Positions 15,501 to 23,257 are shown, counted from the stretch's first letter. The stretch is DNA of 28,369 nt from CAYVCG01 sp964449985 (GCA_964449985.1 CAYVCG010000027.1:1-28369); one strand, 5' to 3'. Numbers and translations: made by a program. Notes: generated by a model not told the origin, from the letters alone.

Positions 15501-17376
15501 GCTCTCCTCACTTATAAATGATGTAATAAGCATAATACGCGTTCGCGTTATGGATAATCCTATTTTGTTTGTTGCGAATATTGATTCGAACTTGCCAAAC
15601 CATTTAATCGGCGATGAGATAAGAATCAGGCAAATCCTTTTGAATCTTTTAAGCAATGCGGTTAAATATACCAAAGAAGGATATATAGCTCTCGCAATAG
15701 ACGGAGAAATTATAGACGACTCAACTGTCGTTTTGACTATTGAAATATCAGATACAGGTATAGGCATTAAAGAAGACGAAATAGGCAGCCTTTTTGGAGA
15801 ATTCGTGCAGGCAGACATTTCTAAAAATAAGGGTGTAGAGGGAACAGGCCTTGGTCTTGCGATAACTAAAAATCTTTGTAAAGCAATGGGCGGAGATGTC
15901 ACGGTTTCCAGCATTTATGGCTCCGGCAGCGTATTTACTGTCAAGCTTCCACAGACATACAGTAGTCTTGAAAAATTTGCATCAATTGAAAATCCGGAAG
16001 CTCAAAATGTGCTTATTTATGAACCGCGCGAAATATATGCAACATCCATAGTATGCTCGATAGACAATCTTGGGGTTAGATGCACGGCGGTTTCCAGCCA
16101 ATCACAGCTTTATGAAGCATTGGAAAATGATAAGTATACATTTGTTTTCGTTTCATCATTCCTATTTGAAACTGTTAAAAATATTATTGAAAAACTTGGT
16201 GTTGAATCAAAGCTTGTTGTTCTGGCTGAATACGGCGAAGCTACTTCTTATCACAATGTTCGAACTATAGCTATGCCTGTTCACTCGATTTCTGTTGCAA
16301 ACGTGTTAAACGACATTAACGAAGACGTTGTATACAACGATACATCAAACACCAACATACGCTTTATCGCCCCTACAGCCAGAATACTTATTGTTGATGA
16401 CATAAATACTAATTTGAAAGTTGCTGAAGGCCTTATTTCGCCTTTCGAAACCCGTATAGATACGTGCGAAAGCGGTATGGAAGCAATAGACCTTGTAAAA
16501 TCACACCGATATGATATCGTATTTATGGATCATATGATGCCGGTTATGAATGGGGTGGAAGCGACGCTTGCTATACGCGAGCTGGATCTTGCTTATGCAA
16601 AAGACATACCTATTATTGCTTTAACTGCAAATGCAGTTTCCGGCGTAAAGGAAATGTTTTTGGCAAATGGATTTAATGATTTCCTTGCAAAGCCCATTGA
16701 AATGACAAAGCTGGCGGAAATATTGGAAAAATGGATTCCAAAGGAAAAGCGCGAGAAATATGTTGCAAAGGAAAAAGAAACTGCTTCTCTTGCTTTTGAA
16801 ATCGAAGGAATAGACGTTAAGCTTGGTATTTCGCTAACAGGTGGCACATTGGAAAACTATTTAAAGATTTTGTCAACATTCCATAAAGATGGTATTCTAA
16901 AGCTTAATGATATAAAGGCCTGCCTTGAAAGCAATAACATAACACTATACACAACCCATGTTCATGCGCTAAAAAGTGCTCTCGCAAGTATAGGAGCAAC
17001 AAAACTGTCCGATTTTGCAAAATCGTTGGAATTTGCCGGTAAAAATGAAAACATTTCGTATATCCAAAGCAATAACGATAGTTTTATGCATGAACTTGAA
17101 ATTCTGCTTGATAATATAAGCTATATCATAACAAAAGATAACGAGGATAGCGACGAACAAGACAGCACTCAATCATCCGATTGGCTTAAAGACGAACTTA
17201 TAAAGCTAAAAGCAGCTTTAGATGAGATGGATGCCATTGCTGCGGATCATATTATAAACGGCTTATCATCTAAACAATGGGGCCGGGATATAAATGAAAC
17301 AATCGAGCAAATCTCGCAACATATTTTGTTATGTGACTACGACGATGCGATAGACTTGATTAACAACTTATTGTAG
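12535..17376 (+). CDS. Hybrid sensor histidine kinase with two periplasmic solute-binding domains, GAF, PAS, REC and Hpt
   Basis: A 1,613-residue membrane sensor. A signal segment ends FFSSCS, a near-lipobox. Two SBP_bac_3-like sensor domains follow (about 60-265 and 300-525), then one transmembrane helix (about 537-561), a GAF-like domain (about 605-760) and a PAS-like domain (about 770-880). The kinase core has HisKA with KMSHEIRTPMNA (His924) and a HATPase with NLLSNAVKYT, DTGIGI and GTGLGLA, ending near 1135. A degenerate receiver without a clear phosphoacceptor spans about 1145-1260. A complete receiver has DD in LIVDDINTN and Asp1332 in MDHMMPVMNG. An Hpt domain follows (His1477 in HALKS), then a helical C-terminal tail. 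It likely senses small amino-acid-like ligands and signals to the adjacent HD-GYP regulator; the ligand is unknown. Confidence 0.93.
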   Translation: MRQKKILCLLLSLIILVSFFSSCSTIQNQSIEPPTYSHYKEIPGVTDEDINAVETILKNYSSLNYGVSISTEAYIQGDGSIGGFASLLCSRLSELFGITFVPNAYSWDDLIENLDSGALDFTGELTPTPERLKKYFMTDAIVQRSIKIFSNKYAEKPSPISSETKLRIAFLEGSNTYYLVKDKFHTPYEAIFVPDEHEIARLLETREIDAYIEENIEEAIFDSYSFVKIEDFYPLAYSPVAMTTAKKELQPIINIMQKYITSGGSFELTSLYNSGINDYYKNKLISNLTEEEKQYISLHNTPETAVIMGAEMDNYPASFYNTKDNEFQGIAIDILNQVSELTGLCIKIGNDKDTSWTDIMKNLENGTYSIVSELIQTNNRKGRFLWTEEPFCTDYYALLSRADFPPLDINQVLFSKVGLIDGAAYTDVFNEWFPDSGNVITYATTEGAIKALEEGEVDLLMGSQNLLLHVTNFLEKTGLKENIVFDYSSDSYFGLNIKETALRSIINKAQQYIDTYHVSQHWKRTVFDYSTKMLKDIMPYLAVFSSFLCIGLFTVFYLLLKNRTLNRNLQSHKDFLESEIQKRTHNLLKQDKMLLSVNDIAKRLLAFEETQDFDELVYECLKSLGGIISKNRVYIWKDVLDEQNRICCIQVYEWINGVEPVQGVTEYENIPYDDLPSFRHALDTGKCLNSLVCDLSESEKQILEPQNIQTILIAPIIIDNQCWGFIGVDNCETCQLFSDLEENMLLMSGFLLASAIQRRETQAKMREAEERALIMLNATPLCCNLWDASFNNIACNDEAVRLFGLSSQEEYLIRFFELSPKYQPCGRLSSNIALENITKAFEEGYCKFEWMHQKLNGEPIPSEITLVRIKYKNNYIVAGYTRDLREQKAMLAEINKAQADLVLARDEALAHSRAKSEFLAKMSHEIRTPMNAIVGMSELVLRESISPSAKEHAIGIKQASANLLSIINDILDFSKIESGKLEIMPDSYMLSSLINDVISIIRVRVMDNPILFVANIDSNLPNHLIGDEIRIRQILLNLLSNAVKYTKEGYIALAIDGEIIDDSTVVLTIEISDTGIGIKEDEIGSLFGEFVQADISKNKGVEGTGLGLAITKNLCKAMGGDVTVSSIYGSGSVFTVKLPQTYSSLEKFASIENPEAQNVLIYEPREIYATSIVCSIDNLGVRCTAVSSQSQLYEALENDKYTFVFVSSFLFETVKNIIEKLGVESKLVVLAEYGEATSYHNVRTIAMPVHSISVANVLNDINEDVVYNDTSNTNIRFIAPTARILIVDDINTNLKVAEGLISPFETRIDTCESGMEAIDLVKSHRYDIVFMDHMMPVMNGVEATLAIRELDLAYAKDIPIIALTANAVSGVKEMFLANGFNDFLAKPIEMTKLAEILEKWIPKEKREKYVAKEKETASLAFEIEGIDVKLGISLTGGTLENYLKILSTFHKDGILKLNDIKACLESNNITLYTTHVHALKSALASIGATKLSDFAKSLEFAGKNENISYIQSNNDSFMHELEILLDNISYIITKDNEDSDEQDSTQSSDWLKDELIKLKAALDEMDAIAADHIINGLSSKQWGRDINETIEQISQHILLCDYDDAIDLINNLL

Positions 17377-17389
17377 GAGATGGTTTTAT

Positions 17390-17758
17390 ATGAAAACAGT
17401 CGAAGAATTTCAACACGATGGAAAACAATTTATTTACATTGATTTTTCAGGTTGTAAAACGAACACAGATTATAAATCTGTTATCGAAGCCGCTAAAGCT
17501 ATAGTTGTTAAGTATCCGAAAAATTCTTTGTATTCAATAACAGATGGCAACGATGTCACATTTGATTCGCTCACAAAAGAAATGGTGACAGAATGGATGA
17601 AATTTGCCGGGCCTTATGTGATTCACGGAGCGCTTATCGGTATTAACGGTATTAAAAAAATTATGATAAACTCAATGCTAAAAATAAGCGGAAGAACCAA
17701 CCTCAAAATATTAAACTCTAAACAAGAAGCGATAGAATGGCTTAGTAAAAACTTTTAA
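17390..17758 (+). CDS. Small STAS/SpoIIAA-like protein
   Basis: A 122-residue soluble protein with no signal peptide. Alternating strands and helices, the opening strand FIYIDFSGC and the central LYSITDG strand resemble the SpoIIAA-like/STAS-type fold used in partner switching and small-molecule sensing. Similarity is judged by pattern only. It starts 13 bp after the hybrid kinase stop, behind a TAGGAGA ribosome site, so it is probably co-transcribed with the kinase and may adjust its output. A specific function cannot be assigned. Confidence 0.6.
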   Translation: MKTVEEFQHDGKQFIYIDFSGCKTNTDYKSVIEAAKAIVVKYPKNSLYSITDGNDVTFDSLTKEMVTEWMKFAGPYVIHGALIGINGIKKIMINSMLKISGRTNLKILNSKQEAIEWLSKNF

Positions 17759-17790
17759 ATTAGTAGAATAATAGAAAGGATTGTGATATT

Positions 17791-18810
17791 ATGCTTCAAG
17801 CTATTATGAATCAACCGGGCGAAATTGAGTTTCGCGAAGTAGCTGTTCCTACTCCCGGTCCAGACGAAATAAAAGTTAGAATGAAAAGAATCGGCGTTTG
17901 CGGCTCTGATATTCATGTTAATCATGGTAAGCATCCATACACTTCATATCCGGTAGTTCAAGGGCACGAGGTTTCGGCAGAAGTAGTTGAAGTAGGAGAA
18001 AACGTTTCTGGCTTAAAACCGGGAGATAAAGTTACTATCCAGCCTCAAGTTGTTTGCGGCGAATGCTATCCATGCACCCATGGTATGTATAATGCCTGCG
18101 AAAAGCTTAAAGTTATGGGTTTCCAAACAACAGGAATGGCGAGCGAATTTTTCGTTACAGACGCTAAAAAAGCCGTAAAACTGCCAGACGATATGAGTTG
18201 GGATCATGGCGCAATGATAGAACCTTTGGCTGTTGCTGTTCATGCCGTCAGGCGTTATGGCGATGTTGCGGGCAAAAACGTTATTGTTCTTGGCGGAGGC
18301 CCTATAGGAAATCTGGTGGGGCAAACCGTAAAAGCCCTTGGCTCAAATAAAGTCCTGCTTACGGAGGTAAGCGCATATAGATTGGAAACAGCTGAAAAAT
18401 GCGGCATAAAAACGGTTGATGTAAGCAAAAATGACTTAAAGCAAAGTATTCTTGATTATTTTGGAACAGACGGAGCAGATGTCATATTTGAATGCGTCGG
18501 TGTTAGCGAAACTATAAACCAAGCGATAGACTATGCAAGAAAAGGCAGCGATATAGTAATTGTTGGTGTTTTTGCAGATTTGGCCAGCATAAACTTAGGC
18601 TTTGTTCAGGATCACGAGCTACGCCTTATCGGAACAGCTATGTATCGGGAAGAGGATTATATAAAGGCCATTGATATTGTCAAACAAAATTTTATCCAGT
18701 TTGACCCGTTAATAACTGATCACATACCGTTTAATGACTATGTTAAAGCCTATAAAATCATAGACGAGCAAAAAGATAAAGCTATGAAAGTCATAATCGT
18801 TATGGACTAA
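17791..18810 (+). CDS. Zinc-dependent medium-chain alcohol/polyol dehydrogenase
   Basis: A 339-residue enzyme of the medium-chain dehydrogenase family. Catalytic zinc ligands are Cys37 in CGSDIH and His59-Glu60 in GHE. The structural zinc loop has Cys89, Cys92, Cys95 and Cys103 in CGECYPCTHGMYNAC. The Rossmann motif is VLGGGPIGN. It resembles sorbitol-dehydrogenase and L-galactonate-oxidoreductase-like members, which oxidise sugar alcohols or sugar acids with NAD(P). The exact substrate is unknown. AAAGGA precedes the ATG. It lies 32 bp after the STAS-like gene and 20 bp before the PfkB kinase. The pairing suggests polyol oxidation to a ketose followed by phosphorylation, an inference. Confidence 0.88.
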   Translation: MLQAIMNQPGEIEFREVAVPTPGPDEIKVRMKRIGVCGSDIHVNHGKHPYTSYPVVQGHEVSAEVVEVGENVSGLKPGDKVTIQPQVVCGECYPCTHGMYNACEKLKVMGFQTTGMASEFFVTDAKKAVKLPDDMSWDHGAMIEPLAVAVHAVRRYGDVAGKNVIVLGGGPIGNLVGQTVKALGSNKVLLTEVSAYRLETAEKCGIKTVDVSKNDLKQSILDYFGTDGADVIFECVGVSETINQAIDYARKGSDIVIVGVFADLASINLGFVQDHELRLIGTAMYREEDYIKAIDIVKQNFIQFDPLITDHIPFNDYVKAYKIIDEQKDKAMKVIIVMD

Positions 18811-18830
18811 TACATATGGAGGTATTTTAA

Positions 18831-19705
18831 ATGTTTGATGTTGTGGCTCTAGGCGATTTGTTAATTGATTTTACACCATGCGGTAAATCAGAAAACAATA
18901 TGCCAATGTTTGAGCAAAATGCAGGCGGAGCAACAGCCAACGTTCTTAGCGTTTTGGCTAACTTCGGATTAAAAACCGCATTTATCGGAAAAGTTGGGAA
19001 GGATATGCATGGGGATTTCCTTCGTGAAACGTTGTATAATAAAAACATTGATGTTTCCGGTCTTCTCCAAACACCGGACGTATATACAACCCTTGCCTTT
19101 GTATCCCTTTCGGATAGCGGCGAACGTAGCTTTTCATTTTCAAGAAAACCAGGAGCGGATACATGCCTTGAAAAGGATGATATTAATCCGGATGCATTCA
19201 AATCCGTTAAGGTGTTCCACTTCGGCTCTCTGTCGCTTACCGACGAGCCTGCTCGTTCCGCTACGTTTGAAGCTATAAAAATTGCAAGGGCGGAAGGCGC
19301 AATAATTTCTTATGACCCAAACTACCGCGCACCCCTTTGGAAAAACAAAGAATATGCCATAGAGCATATGCGCAGTGTGCTTAATCTTATAGACGTTATT
19401 AAAATCAGCGATGAAGAAACAGAGCTTTTGACAGGGGAAAGTGAGCCAGAAAAAGCAGCAGAAGCATTAAAAGCCCTTGGCATAAAATGCGTCGTAGTAA
19501 CGCTTGGAGCAAATGGCGCGTTTGTAAGCAATGCCTTGGGAAGTGTTCAGGTTGCGCCGCCAAAATGCAACGTGGTTGACACAACAGGCGCAGGGGATGC
19601 TTTTTGCGGTGCGTTTATTTATAAGATTTTTAATGCAGGAAAACCTCTCTCAGAGATAACGCCGGATGAACTTAAAGATATGGTTTGCTTTGCAAATGTT
19701 ACAGC
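18831..19705 (+). CDS. PfkB-family sugar kinase (fructokinase-like), C-terminus lost in assembly gap
   Basis: The first 291 codons are present before the run of N. The N-terminal family motif reads GGATANVLSVLANFG. The C-terminal PfkB signature with the catalytic base is VVDTTGAGDAFCGAF. YDPNYR in the middle matches fructokinase-like members, which transfer phosphate from ATP to a ketose. Family members are usually about 315-320 residues, so roughly 25 residues are missing. Any reading frame running through the N block to 19841 is an artefact. TGGAGG precedes the ATG. The upstream zinc dehydrogenase, 20 bp away, probably supplies its sugar substrate. Confidence 0.9.
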
Positions 19706-19805
19706 NNNNNNNNNNNNNNNNNNNNNNNNNNNNNNNNNNNNNNNNNNNNNNNNNNNNNNNNNNNNNNNNNNNNNNNNNNNNNNNNNNNNNNNNNNNNNNN
19801 NNNNN
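19706..19805. other. Scaffold gap of 100 N
   Basis: Exactly 100 N separate two contig ends. This is the usual placeholder for a gap of unknown length. It removes the ends of two genes facing each other: the PfkB kinase on the plus strand and the PPOX protein on the minus strand. By usual family lengths the two missing ends alone would need about 150-170 nt, so the real gap is probably longer than 100. Confidence 0.98.
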
Positions 19806-20206
19806 GCCTTATCATCAAATTCAAAGCTTTTGCCTGTTTGATGCCGCATCAAATGATTAAGCGCTTCTTTTTTTAAGTCCATATCGTCCAAAAATGTTAC
19901 AACGCCCTCTCCTATCACGCTTTCATACCTATAGCTGTATTTGCAGGCGTTCTCACCGGTAATAAGATCGTGGCCGCAATCCATTTCGAAACATACATAC
20001 GGATTATTTTTCAAAGCATCAATCTTTTTCCCCTCAAAAGCACTATGGAAAAACAGCTCTAAAACGTCGCCCTCATAGCTATAGCCAAAATTCATCGGAA
20101 CGATATACGGTTTATCCCCGCTAATCATTGCTATTCGAAGCACCATGCACTTATTGATAATTTCAAATATTTCATCTTTGCTTATTTCTCTGTCTTTTCT
20201 TCTCAT
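19806..20206 (-). CDS. Pyridoxamine 5'-phosphate oxidase-family (NimA-like) flavoprotein, C-terminus lost in assembly gap
   Basis: 133 residues are visible from ATG 20206, with GGAGAT 6 nt upstream. The opening MRRKDREISKDEIFEII, the strand YIVPMNFGYSY and FHSAFEGKKIDALKNNPYVC fit the small FMN-binding PPOX/NimA-type family. These are split-barrel dimers that are often flavin reductases or nitro-group reductases. The conserved SVIGEGVV strand and the helix before HQTGKSFEF follow. Usual length is about 155-160, so some 25 residues lie in the gap. It runs convergently to the PfkB kinase. The substrate is unknown. Confidence 0.85.
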
Positions 20207-20263
20207 AAAATCTCCATCATTTCTAATTTTGTTTTTTTAAATTAAATGGCTATGCTGCATTTA

Positions 20264-20746
20264 TTAAATAACAAAATCTATTTTTATATAACCAAACTGA
20301 TTAGTAATATTGCTTTCTAAATAAGATATTTTTTTAATAATACGATATTTTCCATCACTAAGTTCCCCGTAAAGCCACTTCCAATTAATATCGAATTCAA
20401 TTGATTCATTTTTAGGAATAATATTTCCTATGTCTGAGAAAGCATAGTTATCGATTATACTATTTACAGCCATCCATTTGTCATTATCATATTTTTGTAA
20501 ATAAAATTCATTATTAAATATATACTCCTGTTCGTTATTATTTCTAAAAACAAGAGTTAGCCCACTAGGACTAAGACTTCCCTCCTTGATCACAACACTA
20601 ATTCCATCAAGTATGTCTCTATTTAACTCAATCTTATTATGCATCTTTTCCTCTTCATTTCTTATATTGAATTGATTATCTAGAATTATATATTTGAATA
20701 GGATACAAATAAAAAGAAACAGTAAAATTTTGTATCTTTTAATCAT
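20264..20746 (-). CDS. Small secreted or membrane-anchored protein with bacterial Ig-like domain
   Basis: The protein has 160 residues. An N-terminal hydrophobic stretch (about 6-22: ILLFLFICILFKYIIL) should act as a membrane anchor or signal. The rest is beta-rich. A middle strand TLVFRNNN is followed by EFYLQKYDNDKWMAV and, near the end, LYGELSDGKYRIIKK. This order matches a bacterial Ig-like domain common in small Firmicute surface proteins (Big_14-like, from memory). AGAAGGG precedes the ATG. It lies 57 bp upstream of the PPOX gene on the same strand. It looks more AT-rich than its neighbours by eye. No specific function can be given. Confidence 0.72.
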   Translation of the reverse strand: MIKRYKILLFLFICILFKYIILDNQFNIRNEEEKMHNKIELNRDILDGISVVIKEGSLSPSGLTLVFRNNNEQEYIFNNEFYLQKYDNDKWMAVNSIIDNYAFSDIGNIIPKNESIEFDINWKWLYGELSDGKYRIIKKISYLESNITNQFGYIKIDFVI

Positions 20747-20916
20747 ATAGCTACACCCTTCTAAAAAACCATTCTATAAAATCAAGTATATCATACTGTA
20801 AATTCATGTCAATCCGACAATATTATATATCCCCAAGGAAAAATCATCGGGAATTTTCAGGTAGATAAAAACTTTTTGATTTTAGAAGTGTTTATCACAA
20901 ATTTAAACAGTATTTA

Positions 20917-20946
20917 TTGACATAAATTTATGTGATATGATAAAAT
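20917..20946 (+). promoter_or_regulatory. SigmaA promoter of the purine permease gene
   Basis: A perfect TTGACA (20917-20922) is 18 bp from TAAAAT (20941-20946). The spacer begins with the palindrome CATAAATTTATG (20921-20932), which overlaps the -35 box and could be a regulator site. The leader of about 45 nt is too short for a purine riboswitch. Confidence 0.7.
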
Positions 20947-20996
20947 AGTGTACGTTATTATAGGAAATAATAATAAAAAAAGGGGTTGGAAACACT

Positions 20997-22364
20997 ATGG
21001 TAAGTTGGCTTAATAATTTTTTCAAAATCCCTCAAAAGGGAACAACGACAAGAACCGAATTTATTGCCGGTTTGACCACATTTGCGACTATGGCGTATAT
21101 CCTCGCTGTAAACGTAAATATTCTTTCGGCTTCGGGGCTTGACGGAGGTGCCGTTTTTGTTGCTACTGCTTTGGCAGCAATCATAGGAACGGTTGCTATG
21201 GCGTTTCTGGCGAATTTGCCGTTCGCGCTCGCTCCCGGCATGGGGCTCAATGCATTCTTTGCTTATACCGTTGTCATCGGGCTTGGTCACACGCCTCAAT
21301 TTGCTTTGGCAGCTGTATTGGTAGAGGGCCTTATATTTATTATTTTAAGCAAGTCAGGTATTAGAACAAAGCTGTTTAACGCTATCCCGCTTACGCTTAA
21401 ATACGCTGTTGGCGCGGGTATCGGTCTTTTCATCATCTTTATAGGCTTGAAAAACGCCGGCGTAGTCGTTGCAAACGGCGGAACACTCGTTGGCGCAGGG
21501 GATTTTACTCTTGCAGCTCCGGCTTTAGCGCTTATCGGCATCGCTATAACAATCTTCCTTTTAATGCGTAAAGTTAAGGGCGCTTTGTTATTTGGTATTT
21601 TTATTACATGGATTTTGGGTATTATCGCTCAATCAATGGGTTGGTATGTTGTTAATCCGGATGTCGGAAACTTCCCGCTTATACCAAGCGCTATAATCTC
21701 TCTTCCTCCAAGCATTATGCCTACGTTGGGTCTTTGCTTCTCTGGTTTTGCTGAAGCATTTGCAAGCTCAAGCTCAATACTGTCATTTATCGCTGTAACA
21801 TTTACGTTCCTTTTTGTTGACATTTTTGACACATTGGGAACATTATCAGGTGTTGCCAGCAAAGCAGGCTTGCTTAACCAAAAAGGCGAGCTCGAAAAGG
21901 CAGACCAAGCATTATTGGCAGACTCTATCGCAACTACCGCAGGCGCATTATTAGGAACTTCCACAACAACAACATATATCGAATCCGCAGCAGGTATTCA
22001 AGAAGGCGGACGCACAGGTTTGACCGCTCTTGTTACAGCAGGTTTCTTTGCATTAAGCTTGTTGTTCTCACCTATCTTTTTAACTATTCCGGCTTTTGCA
22101 ACAGCAACAGCGTTGGTTGTTACAGGCCTTCTTATGATCGAACCGATTAGAAATATGGATTTATCAAATCTTGAGGAAGTTATCCCTCTTGGCATAACGA
22201 TAATATCAATGCCGCTTTTCTCCTCGATTTCGGCCGGTTTGGCATTTGGTTTGATAACATACGTTATCGTTAAGGTTTCTGCAAGAAAATATAAGGATAT
22301 CAGTCTCTTGATGTGGATATTAAGCATAATATTCGCTATACAATTGGTATTCTTCCGTGCTTAA
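20997..22364 (+). CDS. NCS2-family purine/xanthine-type permease (PbuG/AzgA-like)
   Basis: A 455-residue polytopic membrane protein. The start GTTTRTEFIAGLTTFATMAYI and the following NVNILSASG are typical of the AzgA/PbuG branch of NCS2 transporters. APGMGLNAFFAYTVV and VDIFDTLGTLSGVASKAG carry the substrate-site helices, and TTTTYIESAAGIQEGGRTG is the conserved late motif. These proteins import adenine, guanine or hypoxanthine with protons. AAAAGGGG precedes the ATG. It is transcribed alone, with its own promoter and terminator. Length is normal. Confidence 0.94.
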   Translation: MVSWLNNFFKIPQKGTTTRTEFIAGLTTFATMAYILAVNVNILSASGLDGGAVFVATALAAIIGTVAMAFLANLPFALAPGMGLNAFFAYTVVIGLGHTPQFALAAVLVEGLIFIILSKSGIRTKLFNAIPLTLKYAVGAGIGLFIIFIGLKNAGVVVANGGTLVGAGDFTLAAPALALIGIAITIFLLMRKVKGALLFGIFITWILGIIAQSMGWYVVNPDVGNFPLIPSAIISLPPSIMPTLGLCFSGFAEAFASSSSILSFIAVTFTFLFVDIFDTLGTLSGVASKAGLLNQKGELEKADQALLADSIATTAGALLGTSTTTTYIESAAGIQEGGRTGLTALVTAGFFALSLLFSPIFLTIPAFATATALVVTGLLMIEPIRNMDLSNLEEVIPLGITIISMPLFSSISAGLAFGLITYVIVKVSARKYKDISLLMWILSIIFAIQLVFFRA

Positions 22365-22385
22365 ATAATAGGATCAACAAATCTA

Positions 22386-22416
22386 AGGCCGCTTTTGTTC
22401 AAAAGGCGGTCTTTTT
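22386..22416 (+). terminator. Intrinsic terminator after the purine permease
   Basis: GGCCGCTTTT (22387-22396) pairs with AAAAGGCGGTC (22401-22411) across a GTTC loop with one bulged G, followed by TTTTT. Confidence 0.85.
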
Positions 22417-22580
22417 AATGTTTTTTCGCTAATATTTCTTATTTTCAAAACTATCTCTAAAAAAGAATCACTTTTTTGCCTTTCTGCATATGATGGAATA
22501 AGCGGACTTGCTTTATGTAATGAAGATAATTGTTGTCGAAGTTACATTAAATCAACGCTTTACCAAACAGATGATGAAAG

Positions 22581-22593
22581 GAGGTGTAACCTC
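22581..22593 (+). promoter_or_regulatory. Shine-Dalgarno inside a small hairpin
   Basis: GAGGT (22581-22585) and ACCTC (22589-22593) form a perfect 5-bp stem with a GTA loop. The stem includes the core of AAAGGAGGTG and ends one base before the ATG at 22595. The short stem could moderate translation; its strength is uncertain. Confidence 0.4.
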
Positions 22594-22594
22594 T

Positions 22595-23137
22595 ATGAAT
22601 AGTGTAGTTTTTAATGAAGCTAATAATCCGCTCTATGTATCGACAAATGACAAAAATCCGGTTATTACAAATAACATAGAAACGGCTTATACAGCGGACG
22701 GCATACTTTATATTGCCAGTACAACCTCACAACTTGTTCTAACAGGCGATTTTTTGCTTTTTCAAATTACAAATCCTGCAGGGTCCGGGAAAAATATAAA
22801 CATTGCTCGTTTAACAGGCGGAGCTACTACAAGCACAACAATGGATATTATAAGAGACGGAACTTTTGCCGCAGCAGGAACAGCAATGACTCCTCGAAAC
22901 AGAAATACCCTGTTTCCTGATGCCAGTGTTATGACAACAAAATATATTACCGCAGCAGTAGATCCAACCGTTGGAGGCGTTCTTTGGAGCAGTACCATAC
23001 AATCTGGCGGCCCACTTGGAATCGAATATTTTGGCCGATATATTGTCTCTCCGGGTCATACATTTTACATTAGGCTGACAAACACTTCGCTTATAACGAA
23101 TAGTTTATCCGCCAATGTCACCTGGTGGGAATTATAA
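22595..23137 (+). CDS. Unrecognised 180-residue beta-rich protein, possibly a surface or structural protein
   Basis: The start is set by AAAGGAGGTG 10 nt upstream of ATG 22595; earlier in-frame ATGs have no such site. There is no signal peptide and no transmembrane segment. The sequence is rich in Thr, Ser, Asn and Gly, and hydrophobic and polar residues alternate in many short stretches, as in beta-sandwich proteins. Examples are LLFQITNPAGSGKNINIARL, SSTIQSGGPLG, FYIRLTNT and the C-terminal NVTWWEL. I recall similar uncharacterised proteins in sporulating Firmicutes, but no function is known. A single gene between a terminator and the MATE gene; no promoter was convincing. Confidence 0.7.
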   Translation: MNSVVFNEANNPLYVSTNDKNPVITNNIETAYTADGILYIASTTSQLVLTGDFLLFQITNPAGSGKNINIARLTGGATTSTTMDIIRDGTFAAAGTAMTPRNRNTLFPDASVMTTKYITAAVDPTVGGVLWSSTIQSGGPLGIEYFGRYIVSPGHTFYIRLTNTSLITNSLSANVTWWEL

Positions 23138-23152
23138 CACTGTTTTAATAAG

Positions 23153-23257
23153 TCAGTTCCATTTATACAAAGGCATCGGTAGGTAAAATCTTTTTACCAC
23201 ACTACTGAATATACATTTAGATAAAAAGCTTTGAAAATGACGTTTAGGTATCCCCAT
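23153..23257 (-). CDS. Candidate 34-residue basic small protein
   Basis: On the minus strand ATG 23257-23255 opens a 34-codon frame ending in TGA at 23155-23153. An almost ideal AAAGGAGGG lies 5 nt before the ATG. The peptide begins MGIPKRHFQSF and ends PLYKWN. It has six Lys/Arg and no acidic residue, with a hydrophobic middle (CIFSSVV). No clear promoter was found upstream. It occupies a 358-bp stretch between two plus-strand genes that is otherwise without coding content. It could be a small secreted or membrane-active peptide, or chance. The ribosome site is the main support. Confidence 0.35.
   Translation of the reverse strand: MGIPKRHFQSFLSKCIFSSVVKRFYLPMPLYKWN

Noticed and set aside
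15156..15914. 252-codon minus-strand frame
   Set aside because: Antisense to the kinase core with highly conserved motifs; a shadow of the real gene.
19666..19876. Short frames crossing the N block
   Set aside because: They exist only because N was translated as X.
20947..20996. Purine riboswitch before the NCS2 permease
   Set aside because: The leader between promoter and start is only about 45 nt and lacks the conserved purine aptamer blocks.
22482..22500. Sporulation-type sigma factor -10 box (CATATGATG-like) before the unknown beta-rich gene
   Set aside because: The match to sigmaE or sigmaK consensus is imperfect and no matching -35 element was seen.
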